A stretch of DNA of 7,841 nucleotides from an uncultured Collinsella sp. (GTDB taxonomy: Bacteria; Actinomycetota; Coriobacteriia; Coriobacteriales; Coriobacteriaceae), in the NCBI GenBank assembly GCA_900754445.1, contig CAAECW010000091.1:1-7841 (forward strand), read 5' to 3'. Numbering within the stretch: the first letter of the stretch is position 1; each line of letters opens with the position of its first letter. The notes beneath the pieces are model-generated. The model had not been told where the DNA came from and ran no database searches. It was given only the letters and a program-made list of their open reading frames with translations. A program made the translations under genes and the position numbers. Positions 1 to 5,809 of this stretch are shown in pieces.

Positions 1-24
1 AAGCGGAAGATTGTCTGCTGAAAA

Positions 25-474
25 TCAATCAACGCATCGCACAAGGGCATTGGCCTGGACGTCGGAAAGCTCAACGCCGAGCACGCCGGCGAGCTTGGTG
101 ACGATGGTGCAGCTGGAGCCCCAGGGCAGGCAGATGTAGTGCAGCGGGCCGGCGGTCTCGAAGTCGCCGATGCGGTGATGATCGACAACACCAAAGACCG
201 TGGCGTCCTTAAGGCCGGCGACAGACTGGGCAGACTCGTTGTGGTCGGTGAGGACGACGAGCTGACCGGCCTCGACGGACTCGATCACGCGAGGCTCGGC
301 GATACCGGCGTCGGCGAGCAGCTTGGCGGACTCGGCCGGAAGCTGACCAAGGGCGCAGGCCTCGTAGGTGTTGCCGGCATACTCAACCTGGTTGAGCAGC
401 TGGGACAGGACGACGGCACTCATGATGGCGTCGTTATCGGGGTTCTGGTGACCAAAGACAAGAACGTTTGCCAT
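25..474 (-). CDS. ppaC: Manganese-dependent (family II) inorganic pyrophosphatase, N-terminal half only
   Basis: Hydrolyses pyrophosphate to phosphate in the cytoplasm. The 149 residues match the DHH domain of family II pyrophosphatases: FGHQNPDND near the start (H9, D13, D15), LTDHNE (D77) and the signature VDHHRIGDFETA (D98, H99, H100) supply most metal ligands. ATG at 474 has a strong ribosome site (GGAGG, about 6 nt upstream). Family members are about 305-310 residues. Here the frame stops at TGA (25-27) just where the conserved AIISDSLLFKSPT-like segment, with the last metal ligand, should begin. The DHHA2 substrate-binding domain is therefore not encoded in this frame. Shifting by one base lets the reading continue to the edge as ...FQQTIFR, which weakly resembles the missing segment. 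A frameshift or a sequence error near the left edge is likely, though a genuine pseudogene cannot be excluded. Family assignment is very secure; intactness is not. Confidence 0.9.
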   Translation of the reverse strand: MANVLVFGHQNPDNDAIMSAVVLSQLLNQVEYAGNTYEACALGQLPAESAKLLADAGIAEPRVIESVEAGQLVVLTDHNESAQSVAGLKDATVFGVVDHHRIGDFETAGPLHYICLPWGSSCTIVTKLAGVLGVELSDVQANALVRCVD

Positions 475-608
475 GGATATCCTCCACTTGATATGTGTAC
501 TTAGACGTAGCTATGGTAGCACGCCGATGCCGAGCCTTCGCAGACGGAAGGGCCACGGCATATTTTGGGGCAGGCACGGGGGCCAAGGCTGTCTCTTTTA
601 CACCGTGT

Positions 609-639
609 TGGTGCAAAGTAACCTGACCCCCTTGCACCA
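609..639 (-). terminator. Hairpin at the 3' end of the ROK kinase gene
   Basis: TGGTGCAAAG (609-618) and CCTTGCACCA (630-639) form a 10-bp stem around an 11-nt loop, starting 1 nt after the ROK stop codon on the minus strand. The one imperfect pair is A.C in plus-strand RNA but G.U in minus-strand RNA, so the structure suits the ROK transcript. No U-tract follows, so this is either a weak or factor-dependent terminator or a 3'-end stabiliser. The loop carries TAACCTGACCC, related to the ACRGGTT-type motif found in the other leaders of this window. Confidence 0.5.
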
Positions 640-640
640 G

Positions 641-1594
641 CTATTTACCGGCGGCGCGCAGAGCTACGTAGGCGGCGCCGATGATGCCGGCGTCGTTGCC
701 GAGCGAAGCGACCTTGATGGGCGTCTCGCGCGAGGCGGAAAGCGCGTAGCGCTGGAAGTGCTCGCGAACTGCGTCGAGGTAGACATCGGCCGAGGCAGAC
801 GCACCGCCGCCGATCAGGAACATCTCGGGGTCGACCACGTTGGCAATAAGCGCCAGGGCGCGGCCGAGGTAGTCGGCCATGGTATCGGCAGCTGCCAACG
901 CGAGCTTGTCGCCCTCGCGGCAGGCCTGGAACACGGTGCGGGAATCGGAGGGACCGGTGAGCTCGAGGGGCTCGACGCCCGCGGCCTTGCACTCGGCCAG
1001 ATAGTTGCTCACCACGCCGGTGGCACTGGAATACTGCTCAAGGTGGCCATGGCCGCCGCAGCCGCAGGTGCGCTCCTCAGCCGGGTTCAGGCACATGTGG
1101 CCAATCTCGCCGCCGGCACCCACAACGCCCGATACCACGTCGCCGTTAACGATAACGCCGCCGCCCACCCCGGTGCCGATAGTGACCATCACCACGTTCT
1201 GCACGCCCTTGGCAGAACCGAGCCAGGCCTCGCCCATGGCAGCGGCGTTGGCATCGTTCTCATACTTAACGACCGCGTCGGGGCAGTGCTTTTGAATGGC
1301 GATCCTCAGCTCGGGCAGGTTAATGGCAATGTTGGCCTTGACCTTGGCATCGCCCGATGCCGGGATGGGGCACGGAACGGCCAGGCCAATGCCCGCCACA
1401 AAGGCGCGCGGAATCTGGGCCTTGGCTACAACCTGGTCGATAGCGCCGGTCACCGCGGCAAAGCCCGCGGCGTCAACGATGGGAGGCGTAGGCACGCTGG
1501 CCTTGGCCAGCAGGTTGCCGTCCTCGTCGAACAGGCCCTCCTTAACCGAAGTGCCGCCGACGTCAATGCCGATGTAGTACTGCTTAGGTTCCAT
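641..1594 (-). CDS. ROK-family sugar kinase (glucokinase or mannokinase/fructokinase type)
   Basis: Cytoplasmic ATP-dependent hexose kinase, 317 residues, a normal length for the family. Visible motifs in order: phosphate-binding GIDVGGTSVKEG (residues 9-20), ENDANAAAMGE with the presumed catalytic Asp114, the second nucleotide-binding segment TIGTGVGGGV (138-147), GEIGHM (His166) and the ROK zinc motif CGCGGHGHLEQY (177-188). The third zinc cysteine of the usual CxCGxxGCxE is replaced by His184. The start is set at ATG 1594, which has AAAGGTGG upstream; a longer reading to 1660 lacks such support and adds 22 residues that do not resemble the family. It lies 240 nt downstream of EIIA, after a terminator, with its own leader. 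In this locus it probably phosphorylates the free hexose released by the GH1 enzyme. Glucose is the default substrate, but the equivalent gene in the B. subtilis gmu operon (gmuE) is a fructokinase/mannokinase-like ROK protein, so specificity is open. Confidence 0.9.
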   Translation of the reverse strand: MEPKQYYIGIDVGGTSVKEGLFDEDGNLLAKASVPTPPIVDAAGFAAVTGAIDQVVAKAQIPRAFVAGIGLAVPCPIPASGDAKVKANIAINLPELRIAIQKHCPDAVVKYENDANAAAMGEAWLGSAKGVQNVVMVTIGTGVGGGVIVNGDVVSGVVGAGGEIGHMCLNPAEERTCGCGGHGHLEQYSSATGVVSNYLAECKAAGVEPLELTGPSDSRTVFQACREGDKLALAAADTMADYLGRALALIANVVDPEMFLIGGGASASADVYLDAVREHFQRYALSASRETPIKVASLGNDAGIIGAAYVALRAAGK

Positions 1595-1640
1595 GGGAGC
1601 CCACCTTTCTCGTTTAAACATTGCCTGTATGGTACCGCTC

Positions 1641-1697
1641 CCAAAGCAAAAACCTACCAAAAAGAGACAGGTTTGTTTTGACAGGTTTTATCTGGGG
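1641..1697 (-). repeat. Leader repeat upstream of the ROK gene, inverted pair of AGGTTTG-type motifs
   Basis: ACAGGTTTGTTTTGACAGG (1667-1685) is nearly identical to ACGGGTTTGCTTTGGCAGG in the GH1 leader (5547-5565). A degenerate inverted partner, CCAAAGCAAAAACCTACC, lies at 1641-1658. In minus-strand RNA, CAAAACAAACCU can pair with AGGUUUUUGCUUUG, with one mismatch and a 2-nt bulge, around a pyrimidine-rich loop. It lies about 45 nt ahead of the ROK start codon. It could be a dispersed REP-like element or a regulatory leader; the sequence alone does not decide. Confidence 0.5.
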
Positions 1698-1740
1698 AAA
1701 CGCAAATGGCTGCTCAACAGGCCGCGCAAGACCATCCCTA

Positions 1741-1777
1741 AAAATAAAGGCGCCGAGAGGCGGAGGCTCCCGGCGCC
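1741..1777 (-). terminator. Intrinsic terminator of the GH1-PTS operon
   Basis: GGCGCCG (1749-1755) pairs with CGGCGCC (1771-1777), and the stem continues inward by an A/C position (G.U in minus RNA) and GAG/CTC. On the minus strand it is followed directly by TTTATTTTTA (1750-1741), a proper U-tract. It lies 58 nt beyond the EIIA stop codon, the expected place for the operon end, and separates the PTS operon from the ROK gene. Confidence 0.85.
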
Positions 1778-1835
1778 CGTCAAAGGGACTATGTTGTCTG
1801 TTGGACCGCACGGCCCGTCGCGGCGATAACGCCGA

Positions 1836-2168
1836 CTAGGCCTTGAGTGCCTGCAGCTGCTTGTGGATCTCGATGAGCTCCGTCGCCATGACGCGCATGG
1901 TCTCGGTGCCGGCCATCTGGTCCTCGGCATGCAGCAGAATCAACGGGGCCTCGCCGTTACGCTCGCCGTTGGCCTCCTTCTTCAGAAGCCCCATGTGAAC
2001 ATCGTGGCCACCGTTATAGGCCTCGTCGCCCTGCTTGATAAGCTCCTCGGCGGCGTCAAAATCGCCCTCCTTGGCCTTTTGCACGGCATTGATGTACATG
2101 CTCTTGGCAGTACCGACATAGCTGATGATCTCGAAGCAGGTCATCTGCAGTTCGTTCATATCCTCCAT
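1836..2168 (-). CDS. PTS lactose/cellobiose-family EIIA component
   Basis: Cytoplasmic phosphocarrier that takes phosphate from HPr and passes it to EIIB. The 110 residues form the all-helical Lac-type EIIA: FEIISYVGTAKSMY near the N-terminus, then the active-site segment LILLHAEDQM with phosphorylated His80 and the nearby metal-binding Asp83, then a C-terminal helix ending HKQLQALKA. The start is set at ATG 2168, which has TAGGTG about 7 nt upstream. GTG at 2177 (overlap-type start) and ATG at 2159 are alternatives, the latter with its GGAGG too close. It follows EIIB with only 9 nt between, so the two are almost certainly translationally coupled. Equivalent to GmuA/CelC/ChbA-type proteins; the exact sugar cannot be read from EIIA. 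Confidence 0.93.
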   Translation of the reverse strand: MEDMNELQMTCFEIISYVGTAKSMYINAVQKAKEGDFDAAEELIKQGDEAYNGGHDVHMGLLKKEANGERNGEAPLILLHAEDQMAGTETMRVMATELIEIHKQLQALKA

Positions 2169-2177
2169 GCGGAGCAC

Positions 2178-2480
2178 CTAGCCCATCACGCTGACGCAGT
2201 GGTCGATGATGCCGGCAGCGTTCATGCGGCCGTAGTCGACCATGTTGATGACCTCGACCGGGAAGCGGCCAGCGGCCTCCTTCTCAAAGTCACCCTTGGT
2301 GTAGCCGATCTGCGGGCCAAGCAGCAACATGTCGCACTCGTCCAGGTGATCGTGGGCCTCGTTCATGGGACGAGCCTCGACCTCGATATCCAGACCACGG
2401 TTCGCAACCTCGGCCTGCATCTTCTGGACCAGCAGGCTCGTGGACATACCGGCATTGCAGCAGAGCATGATCTTCTTCAT
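2178..2480 (-). CDS. PTS lactose/cellobiose-family EIIB component
   Basis: Cytoplasmic EIIB that accepts phosphate on a cysteine from EIIA-His and donates it to the sugar bound by EIIC. The 100 residues are the full family length. The P-loop-like active site is MLCCNAGMSTSLLV near the N-terminus; Cys8, directly before NAGMSTS, is the phosphorylated residue and Cys7 is an additional neighbour. The LLLGPQIGYTKGDFE segment (about residues 52-66) is also typical of cellobiose-type EIIB. ATG 2480 has an excellent ribosome site (AAGGAGG, about 6 nt upstream). It sits third in the operon, 161 nt after EIIC, with a hairpin in that gap. Equivalent to GmuB/CelA/ChbB. Confidence 0.94.
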   Translation of the reverse strand: MKKIMLCCNAGMSTSLLVQKMQAEVANRGLDIEVEARPMNEAHDHLDECDMLLLGPQIGYTKGDFEKEAAGRFPVEVINMVDYGRMNAAGIIDHCVSVMG

Positions 2481-2581
2481 GGTTTCCTCCTTATAACTGC
2501 GCGGCGCGCAGACGACGACTGGTTTTATTCCTTGCGGCTATTGTGCCCACCCCTCTGCATCTTTACGCAAGGGAGAGAGCC

Positions 2582-2612
2582 GCGGGCACCGGCACCGCGT
2601 ACCGGCGCCCGC
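2582..2612 (-). other. Intercistronic hairpin between EIIC and EIIB genes
   Basis: GCGGGCACCGG (2582-2592) and CCGGCGCCCGC (2602-2612) form an 11-bp stem around a 9-nt loop, 29 nt downstream of the EIIC stop on the minus strand. The only imperfect position (2588/2606) is A.C in plus RNA but G.U in minus RNA, so it suits the operon transcript. There is no U-tract after it. Possible roles are mRNA processing or stabilisation, or partial termination giving unequal EIIC and EIIB/EIIA levels. Confidence 0.55.
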
Positions 2613-2641
2613 AAAGGTGAAAGGGACGAACGTTAGGCGTT

Positions 2642-3985
2642 CTACTCGGCGAGAGCCTCCTGCTTGGCGATTGCCTTCTCGGAAATCTTCATAAAGGGCA
2701 GGTAGACGGCCATGCCAATGACAATCTCGAGAGCCTGCCACACGCCGGCGCGCCAGTCAAAGCCCGTAGCGAGCAGGGCATTGATGACGGGAGGCATAGT
2801 CCAGGGCACCTGGGCGATGCAGGGGCTGATGATGCCTGCGCAGGTAAGGCCATAGGTGATGCCGATGAACAGATCGGGAAGGAGAACAAACGGGATCATG
2901 AGCGGCAGGTTGTACACGATGGGGTAACCGTAGATAACCGGCTCGTTGATGTTGAACAGACCAGGCAGGATAGCCATCTTGGAAACGGTCTCGGAAGCCT
3001 TGTTCTTGGAGAACAGGAGCGTGTCGAGCAGAAGCATGAGGGTGCAGCCCGAGCCGCCGATGAGGGCAAAGCTGTTAACGATCTGCATGTTCATGTAGTG
3101 ATCGGGCTGGATGGTGCCACCGGCGGCAAAGGTAGCCATGTTGTCGACGATGAGCATGGTCAGGATCGGCTCGACGGTAGCGCCAGAGATGGTGGACTGG
3201 TGAATACCGACGCAGAACAGCAGGTTGGCAAGGGTGTAGATGAGGATAACAGCCCACGGACCGGCGTTCATGATGCTCTTGAGCGGGTTGGAGATGCACG
3301 TGGAGATGATGGTGCACAGATCGGTGCCGGCGCACACGGCGAGCAGGGCTGCGGCAAGAGCGAAGATTGCGAGGTTGAGCAGCATCGGGATCATGACGTT
3401 GAAGGAGTTGGAGACCGCGGGGGGCACGCCCTCGCCCAGCTTAACCTTGAGCTTCTCGACGCCAGAAATCTTGATGAAGAGCGAGACGGAAAGCAGGGCG
3501 ATGATAATAGCCGAGAACAGACCGTTGGTGCCGGTGTTGGCAGTCGAAAGGGCGCCCGTGACCTCGGCGGAGGTGATCTTGTCGGTGAGCAGCGGGCTCG
3601 TGGCGGCAAGCGTGGCGGTGATCTGCTGCGGCATCATGATGACGAAAGCAGAAATAGCGACAACCATGCAAGCGAGCGGGTTATCGAAACGCTTGTTCTT
3701 AGCGAGGCTGTAGCCAATCAATCCGGCCAAGATAATGGCAGAGACGTTGAGGGTGCCCAGCGTAATTGCCGAACCCCACGTCTGAAGGTTGGCAAGGCCC
3801 GCCGCATCGAGCGGGAACAGAGGGAACACGACGTTGTTAATAAGAACCGCGATACCCGCAAGGATATAGAGCGGCGTGATAGTCGCGAAGGCGTCACGCA
3901 GGGAACGCAGGTGAACCTGGTTTCCCACCTTCGCAGAGACCTCGGCAAACTTGTCGAGGAAGCTCTTTCCGTTGTCACTGGCCAT
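2642..3985 (-). CDS. PTS lactose/cellobiose-family EIIC permease
   Basis: Integral membrane sugar channel of the PTS, 447 residues, with about ten hydrophobic segments. It begins with the amphipathic stretch typical of this family (FLDKFAEVSAKVGNQVHLRSLRDAF) before the first membrane helix (about 36-58). Substrate-site landmarks known from the structure of Bacillus cereus ChbC are present: GIHQ around His262 (usually GIHG) and FNINEPVIYG around Glu348, followed by the re-entrant YPIVYNLPLMIPF segment. ATG 3985 has TAGGAG about 6 nt upstream. The C-terminus is short and charged with no fused EIIA or EIIB, which are encoded separately downstream. It lies 120 nt after the GH1 gene and is presumably co-transcribed with it. 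Diacetylchitobiose, cellobiose, lichenan-type and glucomannan-type EIIC are not separable by eye. Confidence 0.94.
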   Translation of the reverse strand: MASDNGKSFLDKFAEVSAKVGNQVHLRSLRDAFATITPLYILAGIAVLINNVVFPLFPLDAAGLANLQTWGSAITLGTLNVSAIILAGLIGYSLAKNKRFDNPLACMVVAISAFVIMMPQQITATLAATSPLLTDKITSAEVTGALSTANTGTNGLFSAIIIALLSVSLFIKISGVEKLKVKLGEGVPPAVSNSFNVMIPMLLNLAIFALAAALLAVCAGTDLCTIISTCISNPLKSIMNAGPWAVILIYTLANLLFCVGIHQSTISGATVEPILTMLIVDNMATFAAGGTIQPDHYMNMQIVNSFALIGGSGCTLMLLLDTLLFSKNKASETVSKMAILPGLFNINEPVIYGYPIVYNLPLMIPFVLLPDLFIGITYGLTCAGIISPCIAQVPWTMPPVINALLATGFDWRAGVWQALEIVIGMAVYLPFMKISEKAIAKQEALAE

Positions 3986-4023
3986 GATTGCTCCTAACTT
4001 TCAAATCCGGCCTTTTCCTATGC

Positions 4024-4083
4024 GCACGGTGGTCTGTCGCCCTCTGCCACCAGATGTGCCATGTGTTGCGCGCGGCGGCGCGC
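4024..4083 (-). other. Structured spacer between GH1 and EIIC genes
   Basis: Two inverted repeats lie side by side. GCACGGTGG (4024-4032) pairs with CCACC (4047-4051) and GTGC (4056-4059), with a 4-nt bulge. GCGCGC (4068-4073) pairs with GCGCGC (4078-4083) around GGCG. Neither is followed by a U-tract on the minus strand, so they look like intercistronic stabilising or processing structures, not a clean terminator. GC-rich spacer sequence can produce such pairings by chance. Confidence 0.35.
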
Positions 4084-4105
4084 GGTCTGGGCGTTCGCAC
4101 GGTCG

Positions 4106-5506
4106 CTAATCAACCACGTGGGTCGTGGCGACCTGTTTGAGCCAGGCTGCCGACTTCTTAAGGCGGCGCTTGTAGCCGTCCATGAGATCGACCTCGACAA
4201 AGCCATAGCGATTCTTAAAGGCATTGGCCCAAGACCAGTTATCGATGACGGCCCAGTAGTGATAGCCCCGGCATTTGGCGCCCTCGGAGATTGCCTTGGC
4301 AACCCACTCCAGGTGCTGGCGCACAAAGTCGACGCGGTAGTCATCCTGGATGGTTCCTTCGGCATCGCGGTTCTTGTATTCGTCCATGATGCCGATGCCG
4401 TTCTCGGAAACGAACCACTCAAGATCGGGGTAGTTCTTAGCGCAGTCCATGCCAAAGTCGTAGAGGCCCTGCGGGTAGATCTCCCAGCCGCGGCTCTCAT
4501 TCATAACGGCATCGGGCCATACGTACTCGTCGGCAAAATGCGGCAGGCCGTACTGGTCGACCTTGCTCGCCGGTGCCTGAACACGCGTGGGGTGGTAGTA
4601 GTTGCAGCCGAGCCAGTCGACAACACCCTGCTTGAGAATCTCTTGGTCGCCGGCACGGAACGGGAGCTTAACGCCGCCCTCGGCCAGGCTGTCGAGCACA
4701 TCGGCAGGAAGCTCGCCCTTGGTAATAAGGTCGAGCCACCAGCGATTGTTGATGCCGCTGGTCATACGCACGGCCTCGAGGTCTGCCTCGCTGGGGTTCT
4801 CCTTGGTGTAGACCGGAGTAAAGCAGTTGATCATGCCGATCTTGGCATCGGCGCGAATAGCGCCCTCGTCATAGGCCTTACGATAGTTGGCCACGGCCAG
4901 CGCGTGCGCCAGCGAGATGTGATACTGCACGGTGCGGGCGCGGTTGAAGTCGTGGAGCTGCGGGAACCACACGCCCTCCTGATAGCGCTGTTCGGGCTCG
5001 ACGATGGGCTCGTTAAAGGTGAACCAGTACTTAATCTCCTGGCCAAACTCGTGGAAGGCGACGTCGGCGTAATGCGCGTAAGCCTCGACGACCTCACGGC
5101 TCTCCCAGCCGCCACGGTTAAAGAGGTAGGTGGGCATGTCAAAGTGGTACAGGTTGACGAACGGCTCCAGACCAGCCTCGCGAGAGGCGCGGAACAGCTC
5201 GTGATACCACGCGGCGCCCTCCTCGTTAAGGTTGCCGTCGGCATCGAGCAGACGGCTCCACTGGATGGAAGTGCGATAGGTATTCAGGCCCAAGTCCTTC
5301 AAAATGCGAAAGTCTTCCTGGTACTTGGCCATAAAGTCATTGCCGGCATAAGAGCCAACGCAGTTGTAGAACGAACCCAGATCCTGGATGGACCAGGTGT
5401 CCCACAGGTTCTCGAGCTTGCCGCCCTGGTTCCACTGACCCTCAGTCTGCGGGCCGGACATAGCAGCGCCAAAGAAGAAGTCGTTGGGCAGCTGATACTG
5501 TGCCAT
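4106..5506 (-). CDS. Glycoside hydrolase family 1, probable 6-phospho-beta-glycosidase
   Basis: Cytoplasmic retaining beta-glycosidase, 466 residues, full length for GH1. The N-terminal GH1 signature is FFFGAAMSGPQTEG (about 10-23). The acid/base is Glu166 in WFTFNEPI and the nucleophile is Glu368 in FVSENGIG. Near the C-terminus DNWSWANAFKNRYGF has Ser (425) where ordinary beta-glucosidases carry the sugar-binding Glu. This is a hallmark of enzymes acting on 6-phosphorylated substrates and fits the adjoining PTS. ATG 5506 is chosen because GAGG lies about 8 nt upstream and the protein then starts MAQYQLPND; a TTG one codon earlier is also open. First gene of the minus-strand operon, behind a long structured leader and opposite the GntR regulator. 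Expected products are a hexose 6-phosphate plus a free hexose. Phospho-beta-glucosidase is the default call; phospho-beta-mannosidase or a mixed activity (GmuD-like) is possible. Confidence 0.93.
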   Translation of the reverse strand: MAQYQLPNDFFFGAAMSGPQTEGQWNQGGKLENLWDTWSIQDLGSFYNCVGSYAGNDFMAKYQEDFRILKDLGLNTYRTSIQWSRLLDADGNLNEEGAAWYHELFRASREAGLEPFVNLYHFDMPTYLFNRGGWESREVVEAYAHYADVAFHEFGQEIKYWFTFNEPIVEPEQRYQEGVWFPQLHDFNRARTVQYHISLAHALAVANYRKAYDEGAIRADAKIGMINCFTPVYTKENPSEADLEAVRMTSGINNRWWLDLITKGELPADVLDSLAEGGVKLPFRAGDQEILKQGVVDWLGCNYYHPTRVQAPASKVDQYGLPHFADEYVWPDAVMNESRGWEIYPQGLYDFGMDCAKNYPDLEWFVSENGIGIMDEYKNRDAEGTIQDDYRVDFVRQHLEWVAKAISEGAKCRGYHYWAVIDNWSWANAFKNRYGFVEVDLMDGYKRRLKKSAAWLKQVATTHVVD

Positions 5507-5540
5507 CAAAGTCCTCGCTTTCGTGTTCTAGAGCTTCCGG

Positions 5541-5630
5541 TTGGAGACGGGTTTGCTTTGGCAGGTTATCCGGCGCGGGCGCGCACCGGTCATACCGATA
5601 TCCAACCCGCCAAAACAAAACCGTCCCCAA
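5541..5630 (-). promoter_or_regulatory. Two-tier leader hairpin upstream of the GH1 operon
   Basis: The outer arms 5541-5567 and 5604-5630 can pair over 27 positions. In plus-strand reading four of these are mismatched; in minus-strand RNA three become G.U pairs, leaving a single U.C mismatch (5551/5620). Inside, CCGGCGCG (5570-5577) and CGCACCGG (5582-5589) form an 8-bp stem closed by a 4-nt loop, again perfect only in minus RNA (one U.G). No U-tract follows, so it is not a plain intrinsic terminator. It sits between the proposed GH1 promoter and the GH1 start codon. It may be a regulatory leader, an mRNA stabiliser, or a REP-type inverted repeat. Confidence 0.6.
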
Positions 5631-5673
5631 ACGGTCGATCCTGTTGTGCGGAAGGATTCCGTTCGTTGCTTAA

Positions 5674-5701
5674 ACTATAGCGCTCTAATCTTAAAAGTAA
5701 A
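5674..5701 (-). promoter_or_regulatory. Candidate promoter of the GH1-PTS operon
   Basis: On the minus strand TTTACT (5701-5696) and TATAGT (5679-5674) are separated by 16 nt and lie in the most AT-rich stretch of the window, about 170 nt ahead of the GH1 start codon. The -35 box overlaps one AAAAGTAA box (5693-5700), a sensible place for repressor control. Assigned by consensus only. Confidence 0.45.
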
Positions 5702-5780
5702 GCGTCTTTTTCTTTTTTCTTTCTCGAACTTCTTAGATAAAAGTAATATGGGTGCCCTGTTGAGGGTTATACTTACTTTT
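5693..5780. promoter_or_regulatory. Three AAAAGTAA boxes, candidate operators of the GntR regulator
   Basis: AAAAGTAA occurs at 5693-5700 and 5739-5746 on the plus strand and inverted (TTACTTTT) at 5773-5780, all in the divergent region between the GH1 gene and the regulator. The first overlaps the proposed GH1 -35 box and the third falls in the spacer of the proposed regulator promoter. The boxes are short and the region is AT-rich, so chance repetition is possible. The placement would allow control of the operon and autoregulation. Confidence 0.35.
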
Positions 5781-5787
5781 GTATTCA
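5760..5787 (+). promoter_or_regulatory. Candidate promoter of the GntR regulator gene
   Basis: TTGAGG (5760-5765) and TATTCA (5782-5787) are 16 nt apart. The implied leader is short, and AAAGGAGG (5798-5805) lies 4 nt before ATG 5810. The inverted AAAAGTAA box lies between the two promoter elements. Consensus-based only. Confidence 0.4.
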
Positions 5788-5809
5788 TATATGTCGGAAA
5801 GGAGGTTCC

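Noticed and set aside
473..1681. 402-codon plus-strand frame opposite the ROK kinase
   Set aside because: Shadow of the ROK gene; its sequence is the Gly/Ala/His-rich pattern of antisense GC-rich DNA and it lacks any ribosome site or domain.
3098..3997. 299-codon plus-strand frame opposite EIIC
   Set aside because: Antisense to a clear permease; its highly charged Asp/Glu/Arg/Gly composition is the expected complement of codons for hydrophobic residues.
4061..5680. 539-codon open frame on the plus strand opposite the GH1 gene
   Set aside because: It is fully antisense to a gene with intact GH1 catalytic motifs. Long antisense frames are expected in GC-rich coding DNA, and the translation has no recognisable domain.
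5675..5688. Possible catabolite (cre-like) site around AGCGCT over the GH1 -10 box
   Set aside because: At least three of the defined cre positions fail, and CcpA-type control is not assured in this lineage.
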